64,000 nucleotides of DNA from the NCBI RefSeq assembly GCF_029207565.1, contig NZ_JANCMW010000003.1, forward strand, positions 1-64,000. The letters are read 5' to 3'. How positions within the stretch are numbered: the first letter of the stretch is position 1; each line of letters begins with the position of its first letter. A model generated the notes under the pieces. It saw nothing but the letters and a program-made list of their open reading frames with translations. It made no database searches and was not told the DNA's origin. Below are positions 9,317-18,295 of the stretch, in pieces. This DNA comes from Marinobacter iranensis (GTDB lineage Bacteria > Pseudomonadota > Gammaproteobacteria > Pseudomonadales > Oleiphilaceae). Both the position numbers and the translations under genes were made by a program.

Positions 9317-10105
9317 ATCAACCTTCAAAGCCGTCCTCACGTTCTGATTATTTCTGGCCTGGACCCTTCTGGCGGCGCCGGCATACAGGCAGATATACAG
9401 GCTGTCACCGCCTTGGGCTGCCATCCCCTGCCAGTACTTTCCTGCTTGACAGTGCAGGACACCCGCAATGTCTACAACGCCACCGCAACGGACCCTGATA
9501 TTGTTCGCCAGCAACTGGAATGCCTGGCGGCAGACTCCCCTATCCACGCCATCAAAACCGGTGCACTCGGCAACGCCGAGGTGGTGGATGTATTGGTGGA
9601 TTTTCTTAGCGCACATCCGGATATTCCGCTGATTACCGACCCGGTGATCAAGGCCGCCGGCGGCGGCGATCTGGCTGACGAGGCACTGATTGCGCGCATG
9701 AAAGAGCGCCTGTTCCGTCATGCGGAGATGATCACGCCGAACAGCATCGAACTGGCGTTACTGGGAGCCAGCGAAGACCCGGAAAGAGCAGTCCGCAATC
9801 TTTTGAACACCGGCTGCCAATCGGTCCTGGCCACGGGTGGCCATGGTAAAGGCGAAGACATCATCAACACGCTCTACCATCAGAACGAGGAACCTTCCCA
9901 CTTTTACGTGGAACGCATTGGAGGTGAGTATCACGGCACCGGATGCACCCTGGCGGCCTCAATCGCCGCCGGCAGGGCGTCCGGCCTGTCAGCCCGAGCA
10001 TCGATTTCCCAGGCACAGAATTATGTGCTGCACGCCATCCGGCACGCGTTGCGGGTCGGTCATGGCCAACCGGTACCCGACCGGGGTATCCCATGGCAGA
10101 GCTGA
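9317..10105 (+). CDS. thiD: hydroxymethylpyrimidine/phosphomethylpyrimidine kinase, probable ATC start
   Basis: Thiamine biosynthesis kinase that phosphorylates HMP and HMP-P. The ribokinase-fold motif [14 protein letters not shown] and the C-terminal [16 protein letters not shown] anion-hole motif are intact. No ATG, GTG or TTG lies between the upstream stop and the conserved N-terminus; the first canonical start (TTG 9413) would remove the substrate-binding GLDPSGGAG motif. A strong GAGGAG (9304-9309) sits seven bases before an in-frame ATC at 9317, giving a normal 262-residue protein, so I infer ATC initiation. The 3' end overlaps thiE by 13 bases. Confidence 0.88.
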   Translation: MNLQSRPHVLIISGLDPSGGAGIQADIQAVTALGCHPLPVLSCLTVQDTRNVYNATATDPDIVRQQLECLAADSPIHAIKTGALGNAEVVDVLVDFLSAHPDIPLITDPVIKAAGGGDLADEALIARMKERLFRHAEMITPNSIELALLGASEDPERAVRNLLNTGCQSVLATGGHGKGEDIINTLYHQNEEPSHFYVERIGGEYHGTGCTLAASIAAGRASGLSARASISQAQNYVLHAIRHALRVGHGQPVPDRGIPWQS

Positions 10106-10806
10106 CGCCTTCCGGCACCTTCAACACCCGAGCCATTGCGAAGGGGCTACGCCCCGGCCTCTACGCGATTACCGACAGTCAGTTACTACCCGGCGACCGG
10201 CTGCTGGCGTCCGTTGAAGCTGCCCTCCGGGGTGGCGCGGTGCTGGTACAATACAGGGAAAAGAGTGCACCACAAACGGAGCGACTCAAACAGGCGCAGG
10301 ACCTGGCTGCCCTGTGTCACAATGCCCACGTACCGCTGATTATTAACGATGACCCCGAACTGGCCAGGCGCTGCGGCGCCGCAGGCGTACATCTGGGACA
10401 ATCCGATGGCTCCCTGGCTGCGGCCAGGCGGTTACTTGGCGAACAGGCGATCATCGGTGCGACCTGTCACGCCGACCTTGCCCTGGCATCCAGCGCTGAC
10501 ACTGACGGCGCCGACTACCTGGCGTTTGGACGTTTCTTCAACTCAACCACTAAGCCTGACGCACCCATTGCCGAACCCTCAGTACTGGCCCGGGCGAGGC
10601 GCTTTGGCAAGCCGGTGACCGCGATCGGAGGCATCACCGCGGACAACGGCGAGGGCCTGATCCGCGCCGGTGCCGACCTGCTGGCGGTTGTTGGCGGCCT
10701 GTTCGATGGCGACGTTGCCACCATTGAAGAGCGTGCACGCCGGTTTACCCGGTTGTTCGCGTCCCATCACCCACTTTTTTCATCTTCCGCACATCAGGAG
10801 TCCTGA
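10093..10806 (+). CDS. thiE: thiamine-phosphate synthase
   Basis: Joins HMP-PP and thiazole phosphate to make thiamine phosphate. TIM-barrel signatures seen: YAITDS near the N-terminus, VQYREKSA with the basic phosphate ligand, [18 protein letters not shown], and the C-terminal AIGGITADN and VVGGLF segments. Start at ATG 10093 (MAELTPSG), overlapping the end of thiD, which suggests translational coupling. The product has 237 residues, slightly longer than E. coli ThiE because of an N-terminal leader of about 17 residues. Confidence 0.93.
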   Translation: MAELTPSGTFNTRAIAKGLRPGLYAITDSQLLPGDRLLASVEAALRGGAVLVQYREKSAPQTERLKQAQDLAALCHNAHVPLIINDDPELARRCGAAGVHLGQSDGSLAAARRLLGEQAIIGATCHADLALASSADTDGADYLAFGRFFNSTTKPDAPIAEPSVLARARRFGKPVTAIGGITADNGEGLIRAGADLLAVVGGLFDGDVATIEERARRFTRLFASHHPLFSSSAHQES

Positions 10807-10809
10807 ACC

Positions 10810-12090
10810 ATGACCCAGTCCGAAACCCTATTCGAGCAGGCTCAGAAATACATTCCCGGAGGGGTCAACTCCCCGGTCAGGGCCTTCAAGGGAGTCGGCG
10901 GTACACCGCTGTTTTTCAAGCACGCTGAAGGTGCCTATCTGTTCGATGAAGACGACCGCCGCTACATCGACTACATTGGCTCCTGGGGCCCCATGATCCT
11001 TGGCCACGGCAACCAGACCATCAAGGATGCACTCCACGCCCAGGTGGACCAGGGCATCGGCTACGGCGCGCCAACCGCCATCGAAACCGAGATGGCCAAG
11101 AAAGTCTGCGAGCTGGTGCCATCCATTGACCTGGTACGTATGGTCAATTCCGGCACCGAAGCGACCATGAGTGCGGTGCGCCTGGCCCGGGGTTATACCG
11201 GCCGGGACAAGATCGTGAAGTTCGAGGGCTGCTACCACGGCCACGTGGATTCCCTGCTGGTGAAAGCCGGCTCTGGCGCCCTTACCCTGGGGGTACCCAA
11301 TTCACCGGGCATTCCTGCAAGCCTCGCAGAACACACGCTGACCCTGACCTTCAACGATATCGATAGCGTACGGGAAACCTTCGCCAGAATGGGTGACGAG
11401 ATTGCCGCCATCATCGTTGAGCCGGTGGCCGGCAACATGAACTGCATCCCGCCGGTGCCGGGCTTCCTGGAAGGCCTGCGGGAAGTCTGTGACGAGCATG
11501 GCACCGTACTGATTTTCGATGAGGTCATGACCGGCTTCCGGGTCTCCCTGGGTGGCGCTCAGGGCTTCTATGGCGTAACTCCGGATCTGACGGCGCTGGG
11601 CAAAGTGATTGGTGGCGGCCTGCCGGTGGGCGCTTTCGGCGGCAAGCGGGCAATCATGGAGCATATCTCGCCTCTGGGGCCGGTTTACCAGGCCGGCACA
11701 CTCAGCGGCAACCCGCTCGCCATGTGCGCCGGGCTGGCAACACTGAACGCCATTTCCGAACCCGGCTTCCACGACCGGTTGACCCAAAAGACCAATGCCG
11801 TTCGTGACGGGCTCAAGGAAGCGGCGGACAGCACCGGCATTCCCCTGGCGGTACAAAGTGCCGGCGCCATGTTCGGCTTCTTCTTTACCGATGCACCCAC
11901 CATTACCCGCTTCGACCAGGTGATGGCCTGTGATGCGGAGCGCTTCAAGAAGTTCTTCCAGGGCATGCTCAAGGAGGGCGTCTACCTGGCGCCATCTGCC
12001 TTCGAGGCCGGCTTCACCAGTGCCGCCCTGACCGATGACGACATTCACCAGACCATAGAAGCCGCGCGCCGGGTCATGGCCACACTCTGA
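10810..12090 (+). CDS. hemL: glutamate-1-semialdehyde 2,1-aminomutase
   Basis: PLP enzyme that isomerises glutamate-1-semialdehyde to 5-aminolevulinate, the first committed porphyrin precursor in the C5 pathway. The N-terminal [11 protein letters not shown] is diagnostic. PLP features include [15 protein letters not shown], the FDEVMTGFR aspartate, and the lysine in [17 protein letters not shown]. 426 residues is the standard length. It begins three bases after thiE, closing a thiD-thiE-hemL unit. Confidence 0.96.
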   Translation: MTQSETLFEQAQKYIPGGVNSPVRAFKGVGGTPLFFKHAEGAYLFDEDDRRYIDYIGSWGPMILGHGNQTIKDALHAQVDQGIGYGAPTAIETEMAKKVCELVPSIDLVRMVNSGTEATMSAVRLARGYTGRDKIVKFEGCYHGHVDSLLVKAGSGALTLGVPNSPGIPASLAEHTLTLTFNDIDSVRETFARMGDEIAAIIVEPVAGNMNCIPPVPGFLEGLREVCDEHGTVLIFDEVMTGFRVSLGGAQGFYGVTPDLTALGKVIGGGLPVGAFGGKRAIMEHISPLGPVYQAGTLSGNPLAMCAGLATLNAISEPGFHDRLTQKTNAVRDGLKEAADSTGIPLAVQSAGAMFGFFFTDAPTITRFDQVMACDAERFKKFFQGMLKEGVYLAPSAFEAGFTSAALTDDDIHQTIEAARRVMATL

Positions 12091-13352
<1,262 letters not shown>

Positions 13353-13396
13353 TTTCAGGGCAACATGGCCGGGAATGGGACTCCCCGCCATGAGCC

Positions 13397-14710
13397 TCAA
13401 AACACCGCCTCAATACCGACCATGACTTCACGGCGGCTGTAATCATATCGTTCAATCGTACTGCGGTTGTTCAACGTGCTCCATTCCGCCAGTAAAAGCC
13501 ATTGGCGTGTCAGGCTGTACTCCGCCAACAATACACCTCGCAGGCGATTGTCTGTCCGGCGTTCAGCGACAACATTCGCACCCGAGACCAACCGATGATC
13601 ATCCTTGTAGCGGGAATAACGGACATCGGCCCTGCCCCCCAGGGAAAACCGGCCTGACAGATAATAACGGGCTTCGGCCGACACCAGATTGCGCAAAGGT
13701 GACACACTAAAGAATTCCTGCTGTGTCGTCAGGTCCTCGCGATCGTTGACCTCGAACCGATACTGGCCATTCAACACCCAGTTCCCCAAGCCCTTCTCGG
13801 CGCTGGCACCCAACCGCAACATTTCCCCGTCATAGGCGCTGTAACCATTTCCTCCTTTGATGGTGGAAATCGAACCACTCGCACTGCATTCAATCCCGGA
13901 CAACATGGAACTGAAAACGCATTGGTCAGGGCGATAAACAGCATCGACCCGCACTTCACGCTCAAGGGCATCTCCCCCAAACCAGGAACTGGCCAGGCTC
14001 AGGGTAGACGTTAATTCCCCCGGCCCAACACCGCTCAACCAGGACACGCCGGTGCTGAGATAACTGTTGTCAAATGCCGGGTTGCTGGGATATTGACGAG
14101 TGTAGGCAACACCATGCAGGCCCACGGCCCCAGTGCCGATGTGAACATTCCCGGCAGCGAGCAGATCCGCAAACCCACCGGCCTGATTACTCGACGCATC
14201 ATCCGGTGTTCCTGCGATATTATCGTCATAACCGCCAGCCGCCGAAAGATACCCATTGCCACGGACATTATCGAATGGGGATTTCACTGCAGCCCCATCA
14301 AGTTGGCGATGAGCCAGCGCCTGCACTTTATCCGGCGAATCCGGGCCGGCGGCCTGTTCAAACCATTGACGGGATTCCAGGTCCTGTCCCAATTCCCGCT
14401 TTACCAGTCCGAGGTTGTAGCGGGCCAAAGGCGCATGGGGCGTGCCCAGCAATTCCACGAAAACAGCTTCCGCCGACTTATATTGCCCGAGATGGAAGTA
14501 GACAACGCCGAGATTGTATAGCAGCGACGGGGTGTTCAGACCGCCGGCCCTGGCTCGCTCAAAATGAACCCGGGCCTCTGCCAACTTACCCTCATTGAAC
14601 GCCTCAACGCCGGCCTCAAATCGCGGATCCCTGACTGGCTCCTTTGCCAATGAAACACCGGCAAAGACCATCAGTCCGATAAAAAATGTGGCAAACCTTG
14701 AACGCCGCAA
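13397..14710 (-). CDS. TPR-repeat protein with C-terminal outer-membrane beta-barrel-like domain
   Basis: 437 residues. A signal peptide (1-22, ending SLAKEP) is followed by two or three TPR repeats (about 30-130: AFNEGKLAEARVHFERA, YNLGVVYFHLGQYKSAEAVF, RYNLGLVKRELGQDLESRQWFEQA). From about residue 155 there are alternating aromatic and polar strands with AGGYDDNI, and the protein ends in VGIEAVF, with the terminal phenylalanine typical of barrels inserted by BAM. The whole resembles periplasmic TPR/outer-membrane fusions linked to surface or polysaccharide export. Function unknown. It heads a minus-strand cluster downstream of sigma/anti-sigma genes. Confidence 0.72.
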   Translation of the reverse strand: MRRSRFATFFIGLMVFAGVSLAKEPVRDPRFEAGVEAFNEGKLAEARVHFERARAGGLNTPSLLYNLGVVYFHLGQYKSAEAVFVELLGTPHAPLARYNLGLVKRELGQDLESRQWFEQAAGPDSPDKVQALAHRQLDGAAVKSPFDNVRGNGYLSAAGGYDDNIAGTPDDASSNQAGGFADLLAAGNVHIGTGAVGLHGVAYTRQYPSNPAFDNSYLSTGVSWLSGVGPGELTSTLSLASSWFGGDALEREVRVDAVYRPDQCVFSSMLSGIECSASGSISTIKGGNGYSAYDGEMLRLGASAEKGLGNWVLNGQYRFEVNDREDLTTQQEFFSVSPLRNLVSAEARYYLSGRFSLGGRADVRYSRYKDDHRLVSGANVVAERRTDNRLRGVLLAEYSLTRQWLLLAEWSTLNNRSTIERYDYSRREVMVGIEAVF

Positions 14711-14851
14711 ACCATGCTCCGGAGATACACTGTGGTGGTCGATGCCCGCGCCGACAAACCGTCAGACACGAGGCCGACAAAACCGCGAGTATAGCAAGGG
14801 ACGACGTGATTCGTCGCAAGGGGGAAATTACAATGAAGATAAGTGCCCGGG

Positions 14852-15226
14852 TCAGTCCAATCCAGGCGGTTCGGGGCGTTCGGCCTTGGCTGGCTTACCC
14901 GGCACCTCCGGGCGCCCGCGATGCTTGTTCCTTTCGCGAACCTCCCGGGCGCGCTCTGCCGCAGATCGGGCCGCTTCACGAGCACTTCCCTGCGCCTTAT
15001 AAGCCTTATCCGAGGGTTGTTCGCCTGCCTTGTCCCCTCGGCGTCCAAGGGCAACCGGTTCACGCAGTTTTATCTCGCGGACGACGGATTCTGTCAGGTC
15101 ATCATCGTCTGTGACCATTCGCATGGTCACATCCAGGTCATCGTTGGCAACGCCCAGGGAAGGCGCTGCCAACAGCAATCCAAGGCAGCCACCAACAACA
15201 ATCTTACGCCAAATTCCGGAGGTCAT
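14852..15226 (-). CDS. small secreted Arg/Ala/Glu-rich hypothetical protein
   Basis: 124 residues with a signal peptide (about 1-27, ending LGVANDD) and a low-complexity, charged C-terminal half (repeated A, R, E; then PEVPGKPAKAERPEPPG) that is probably disordered. No family is recognised. Its start codon overlaps the stop of the anti-sigma gene (ATGA-type overlap at 15223-15226), so it belongs to the sigma/anti-sigma operon and may be a periplasmic partner or target. Confidence 0.6.
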   Translation of the reverse strand: MTSGIWRKIVVGGCLGLLLAAPSLGVANDDLDVTMRMVTDDDDLTESVVREIKLREPVALGRRGDKAGEQPSDKAYKAQGSAREAARSAAERAREVRERNKHRGRPEVPGKPAKAERPEPPGLD

Positions 15227-15933
15227 GATGAAGGCTCCGGGTCCCCATTCACTGCAGGGCCATCAAGGCTGGCTCGAAATGTCTTCGTTCTGCGGCCGTC
15301 GTCGAGATGAGCAACCAGATCGCCCTCGCCAGGAAACAGTATGTTTAGCGGCAGGTTCACCACATTCTCGCCTTTATCCAAATCCACTTTCCAGCTCAGC
15401 CTTTGATGGCCGGGGTAACTGGAAACCTCCACATGGGGGGGCAATTCCACCGTCAGGGTAACCCCTTCCAGGGCCTCCCTGGAGCTGAATGCAAGCCGGA
15501 CATTGCGAGCAACGGGCTCAACTATCGGGCTCTTGCTACTGCCCACCTGCTCCGCTCCGAAAAGCGCCGGATCAGCTTCAGGCTCCAGGCCTGATTTCCA
15601 CCCGAAGCCCAATGCAATACCGATAACCAGGGTAGCTGCGACGGCACCGCCAGCCAGGGGTAAACTCCAGACATGGCTGGACGCACCACCGCGGGTCTCT
15701 CCATTTCTTCCGGTGGCTGCCGCTAAAACCCGCTCCTCAAAATCAGAGGATGGAGCAGGCACAGCCTGACTATCCTGCAACGAGTTGTGGATCGCTTTTT
15801 CGTTGTATGCGGCGATGGAACAGCCCTCACATAGGGCAATATGCCGCTCAATACGATCAGTCTGCGCCGCAGAGAGTTCGTTCCTGAGCCAGGATCGCAA
15901 GTTTTCTTTGCACTCGTTACAAAGCATTTCCAT
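15223..15933 (-). CDS. zinc-finger anti-sigma factor (ZAS family), membrane-spanning
   Basis: Probable anti-sigma factor for the ECF sigma gene next to it. The N-terminal zf-HC2 domain carries the H-x3-C-x2-C zinc motif as HIALCEGC near residue 32, plus an upstream cysteine pair (CNECKE). One transmembrane helix lies at about residues 98-122, leaving a periplasmic domain of about 115 residues that is beta-rich (VTLTVELPPHVEVSSYPGHQRLSWKVDL). Start chosen at ATG 15933 (MEMLCNEC) because GAGGTG is immediately upstream; an ATG at 15951 would overlap the sigma gene. Five bases separate it from the sigma stop. Confidence 0.82.
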   Translation of the reverse strand: MEMLCNECKENLRSWLRNELSAAQTDRIERHIALCEGCSIAAYNEKAIHNSLQDSQAVPAPSSDFEERVLAAATGRNGETRGGASSHVWSLPLAGGAVAATLVIGIALGFGWKSGLEPEADPALFGAEQVGSSKSPIVEPVARNVRLAFSSREALEGVTLTVELPPHVEVSSYPGHQRLSWKVDLDKGENVVNLPLNILFPGEGDLVAHLDDGRRTKTFRASLDGPAVNGDPEPSS

Positions 15934-15937
15934 CACC

Positions 15938-16525
15938 TCATTGTTCCACACGCCCGGCCTGCTGGAAAAGTTCCGGCTTTTCCAGCAGTTTTTTCTTGAG
16001 TGCTGCCCGGCAACGATGAATCCTCGATTTCACAGTACCAACCGGTATTTCAAGTACACGTGCGATGTCATCCTGACTCCAGCCGTCCACATCGTGAAGC
16101 AGCATTAGAGTGCGCTGATCCGGCGATAGCTCCCGGATGACAGAGTCCATAACGGGCTTCAGGCGCTCCGCACTGATCTGGTCGACGAGCTCGGGGACAT
16201 CTGCCGCATAAGAATCGAGGAACCTAGCTTGCTGGTCCGGCTCGGCTACGTCGCTGACCAGTCGATCCGCACGCCGCCCCTTGCGCCGCACCTGGTCAAT
16301 AAAATGCCGGTACAGCACCCGGTTAAGCCACGGCCGCAGTTGCTCAATCGATTCCAGTTCGTCAAGGCGGGGGTAAAGTTTGACCACCACATCCTGCACC
16401 AGGTCCTCTGCGTCCTGCTGTTGGCCCGCCAACCGGAAAGCAAAACGGTACATGGGCTCCAGGTGGGGCTGAACCAGTTTCTCAAACCGCGTGGGCCGGG
16501 AGGATTTAAAGGGAAGTAATGCCAA
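15938..16525 (-). CDS. ECF-type RNA polymerase sigma factor
   Basis: 195-residue sigma-70 family protein of the extracytoplasmic function type. Region 2 is seen at about residues 20-85 (MYRFAFRLAGQQQDAEDLVQDVV, then RPWLNRVLYRHFIDQVRRK). Region 4 lies at about 130-185 (LSPDQRTLMLLHDVDGWSQDDIA, VPVGTVKSR-type helix-turn-helix as IPVGTVKSRIHRCRAALKKKL). Followed directly by its ZAS anti-sigma factor. The start appears to be a TTG at 16525 with no strong ribosome site, so the N-terminus is less certain than the rest. Confidence 0.88.
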   Translation of the reverse strand: MALLPFKSSRPTRFEKLVQPHLEPMYRFAFRLAGQQQDAEDLVQDVVVKLYPRLDELESIEQLRPWLNRVLYRHFIDQVRRKGRRADRLVSDVAEPDQQARFLDSYAADVPELVDQISAERLKPVMDSVIRELSPDQRTLMLLHDVDGWSQDDIARVLEIPVGTVKSRIHRCRAALKKKLLEKPELFQQAGRVEQ

Positions 16526-16746
16526 AACCGGTACTCATATGTTTGTTTAGTCGCCAAAAAGAAACGGCAGTTTATAACACAACCAGAGGCAAAGTATTGG
16601 TTGGGCCCACCAATAGCCAGGGCAACTCTCGACATGAGCAAAGGTTAACAGAACGAGTGGAACTTTTGGCGAATCCCGGACGTTTGGGGTTTGTGGCCAT
16701 ATAACACTCTTCTGACCGGCCGACATCTTCACAATGGAGGTTTGTA

Positions 16747-17652
16747 ATGAATCAGTCTCTCAGATACCTGACAGTAATTGGTTTCAGCGGTGCACTGGCG
16801 GCTTGCGGTGGTGACGGAAGCAGCGGCAGCATCGCCTCAGGTGAAACGGGCAGCGTAAGCGTTGGGTTGACCGACGCGCCGGTGGACAGCGCGCAGGAAG
16901 TCAATATCGAGGTAACGGCGCTGGTGCTGCAACCCTCGGATGGTGAGCGCCGCAGGTTTGAACTGGAATTCCCTGAGCCGATCAACCTCCTGGATCTGCA
17001 AGGTGGCGCCTTTGAAAGCCTGATTACCAATGAGGAGGTCCCGGCAGGCGGCTACAACTGGATGCGGATCGAGCTGGGCGACGACAACACCGTTGTTGTT
17101 GATGGAGGCATTCACCAGCTTACCACCCCGTCTGCCAGGGGCGTTCAAACGTCAGGCTTTACAGTACCTGCCGGGGGAGAAGTCAGCTTTACCATTGACT
17201 TCGATGTGCGCAAATCACTGGTTAACCCGGTGGGGCAGAACAGCTACCGCCTCAAGCCAGTACTCAGGCTTGTCGACAACTCCGAAACCGGTATTATCAC
17301 GGGAACAGTCGCTGGCGAACTGATTACCGAGGAGTGTGGTGATGCGCTGACCCCGGAATTTGCAGGCAACGTTTACGTCCATGAAGGCGCAAACTCCCAG
17401 CCGGATGATATCGGCAGCGCGAACGAGCCGTTGGTTGCTGTTCCAGTCAGGGAAAACAGCGACTACACCTACACAGCGGCGTTCATCCCGGCGGGCGATT
17501 ACACCGTCAGCTATACATGTGGTAATGATGTGATCGAAAATGATCAGGAAGAGCCATCAGACGACAACATAAACTTTGCAGGCGCTCAGAATGTCACTGT
17601 TGTAGCCGACGAAACAACAACAGCCGACTTCGAACTCCAGGTACAGCTGTAA
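16747..17652 (+). CDS. DUF4382 domain lipoprotein
   Basis: 301 residues. A type II signal peptide ends in the lipobox LAAC (cysteine about residue 20), followed by a Gly/Ser-rich linker and a DUF4382 domain (about 35-180: GSVSVGLTDAPVDSAQEVNIEVTA onward). A second beta-rich domain, carboxypeptidase-regulatory-like, follows (GIITGTVAG onward). Function unknown; DUF4382 proteins are cell-surface lipoproteins in many marine bacteria. A good ribosome site (GGAGG at 16736-16740) precedes the ATG. It is divergent from the ECF sigma gene, so it is a natural candidate target of that sigma factor, but this is inference. Confidence 0.8.
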   Translation: MNQSLRYLTVIGFSGALAACGGDGSSGSIASGETGSVSVGLTDAPVDSAQEVNIEVTALVLQPSDGERRRFELEFPEPINLLDLQGGAFESLITNEEVPAGGYNWMRIELGDDNTVVVDGGIHQLTTPSARGVQTSGFTVPAGGEVSFTIDFDVRKSLVNPVGQNSYRLKPVLRLVDNSETGIITGTVAGELITEECGDALTPEFAGNVYVHEGANSQPDDIGSANEPLVAVPVRENSDYTYTAAFIPAGDYTVSYTCGNDVIENDQEEPSDDNINFAGAQNVTVVADETTTADFELQVQL

Positions 17653-17667
17653 GGTTTTCAGAACCTT

Positions 17668-17695
17668 GCCGGGACTGCCTCTTAGCGGTCCCGGC
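17668..17695 (+). terminator. hairpin downstream of the DUF4382 gene
   Basis: Eight-base-pair perfect stem GCCGGGAC / GTCCCGGC with a 12-base loop, 16 bases after the stop codon. It is followed only by a short run (CATTT), so it is a weak intrinsic terminator. It may serve both this gene and the convergent TPR lipoprotein gene. Confidence 0.5.
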
Positions 17696-17719
17696 CATTT
17701 CAGCCACGGTCAGTAAAAT

Positions 17720-18295
17720 CTACAAGGCAGACGCCCGCGCTTCAGCCTGATCCGCCCCCGCAACGTTCCCTCTGGCTCGCCGAATATCCGCCAGCAGCAA
17801 CCACCCTGCGCGCTGAAGGGAGGAATCACTACCTGCCAGCGATAGTCCTTTCAGGGTAAATTGCTCCGCCGAACCCAACTGATCCAGCGCCACGTATGCC
17901 TGGGACAGCTTGAAGTAGACTTGCGCCGAGCGCGGAGAAATTCGCTGCGCCCGCTCCAGTTGAGCAACCGCCGCCTGGGTGTCGCCGGATGCCATCAGGC
18001 CGTCCGCACGCCGGATAAGGCTCCTGGCGGCTGGAGAGAGCGCATCGCCTTCATCCTGATAACTCGGTGTGCTGTGTTCCGGCTGACGCATGGGTTCTTC
18101 GGGCTGCTCGCTTTTGCGCTCCACCCTTGGCTCATCACCCCTTTCACTCGTCTGTGGCGGCTGAGGCGCCTCATCACGCGAGTGCTCCCCACCAGCAGGC
18201 ACATAGATGGAACCACCACCGGGGCCGGAAGCACAGCCGGCCACCGTGATTGCCACGGCAATCAATCCTGCATGTCTGAACGCATTCACTTTCAT
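17720..18295 (-). CDS. TPR-containing lipoprotein encoded with PBP1b
   Basis: 191 residues. Signal peptide with lipobox VAGC (cysteine about residue 22), a Pro/Glu/Ser-rich linker (about 30-90) and a TPR segment (about 95-180: GDTQAAVAQLERAQRISPRSAQVYFKLSQAYVALDQLGSAEQ). Its ATG overlaps the stop of the PBP1b gene, indicating translational coupling. By position it may be an outer-membrane or periplasmic partner of the penicillin-binding protein, in the way LpoB is in E. coli, but there is no evident LpoB similarity. Confidence 0.72.
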   Translation of the reverse strand: MKVNAFRHAGLIAVAITVAGCASGPGGGSIYVPAGGEHSRDEAPQPPQTSERGDEPRVERKSEQPEEPMRQPEHSTPSYQDEGDALSPAARSLIRRADGLMASGDTQAAVAQLERAQRISPRSAQVYFKLSQAYVALDQLGSAEQFTLKGLSLAGSDSSLQRAGWLLLADIRRARGNVAGADQAEARASAL

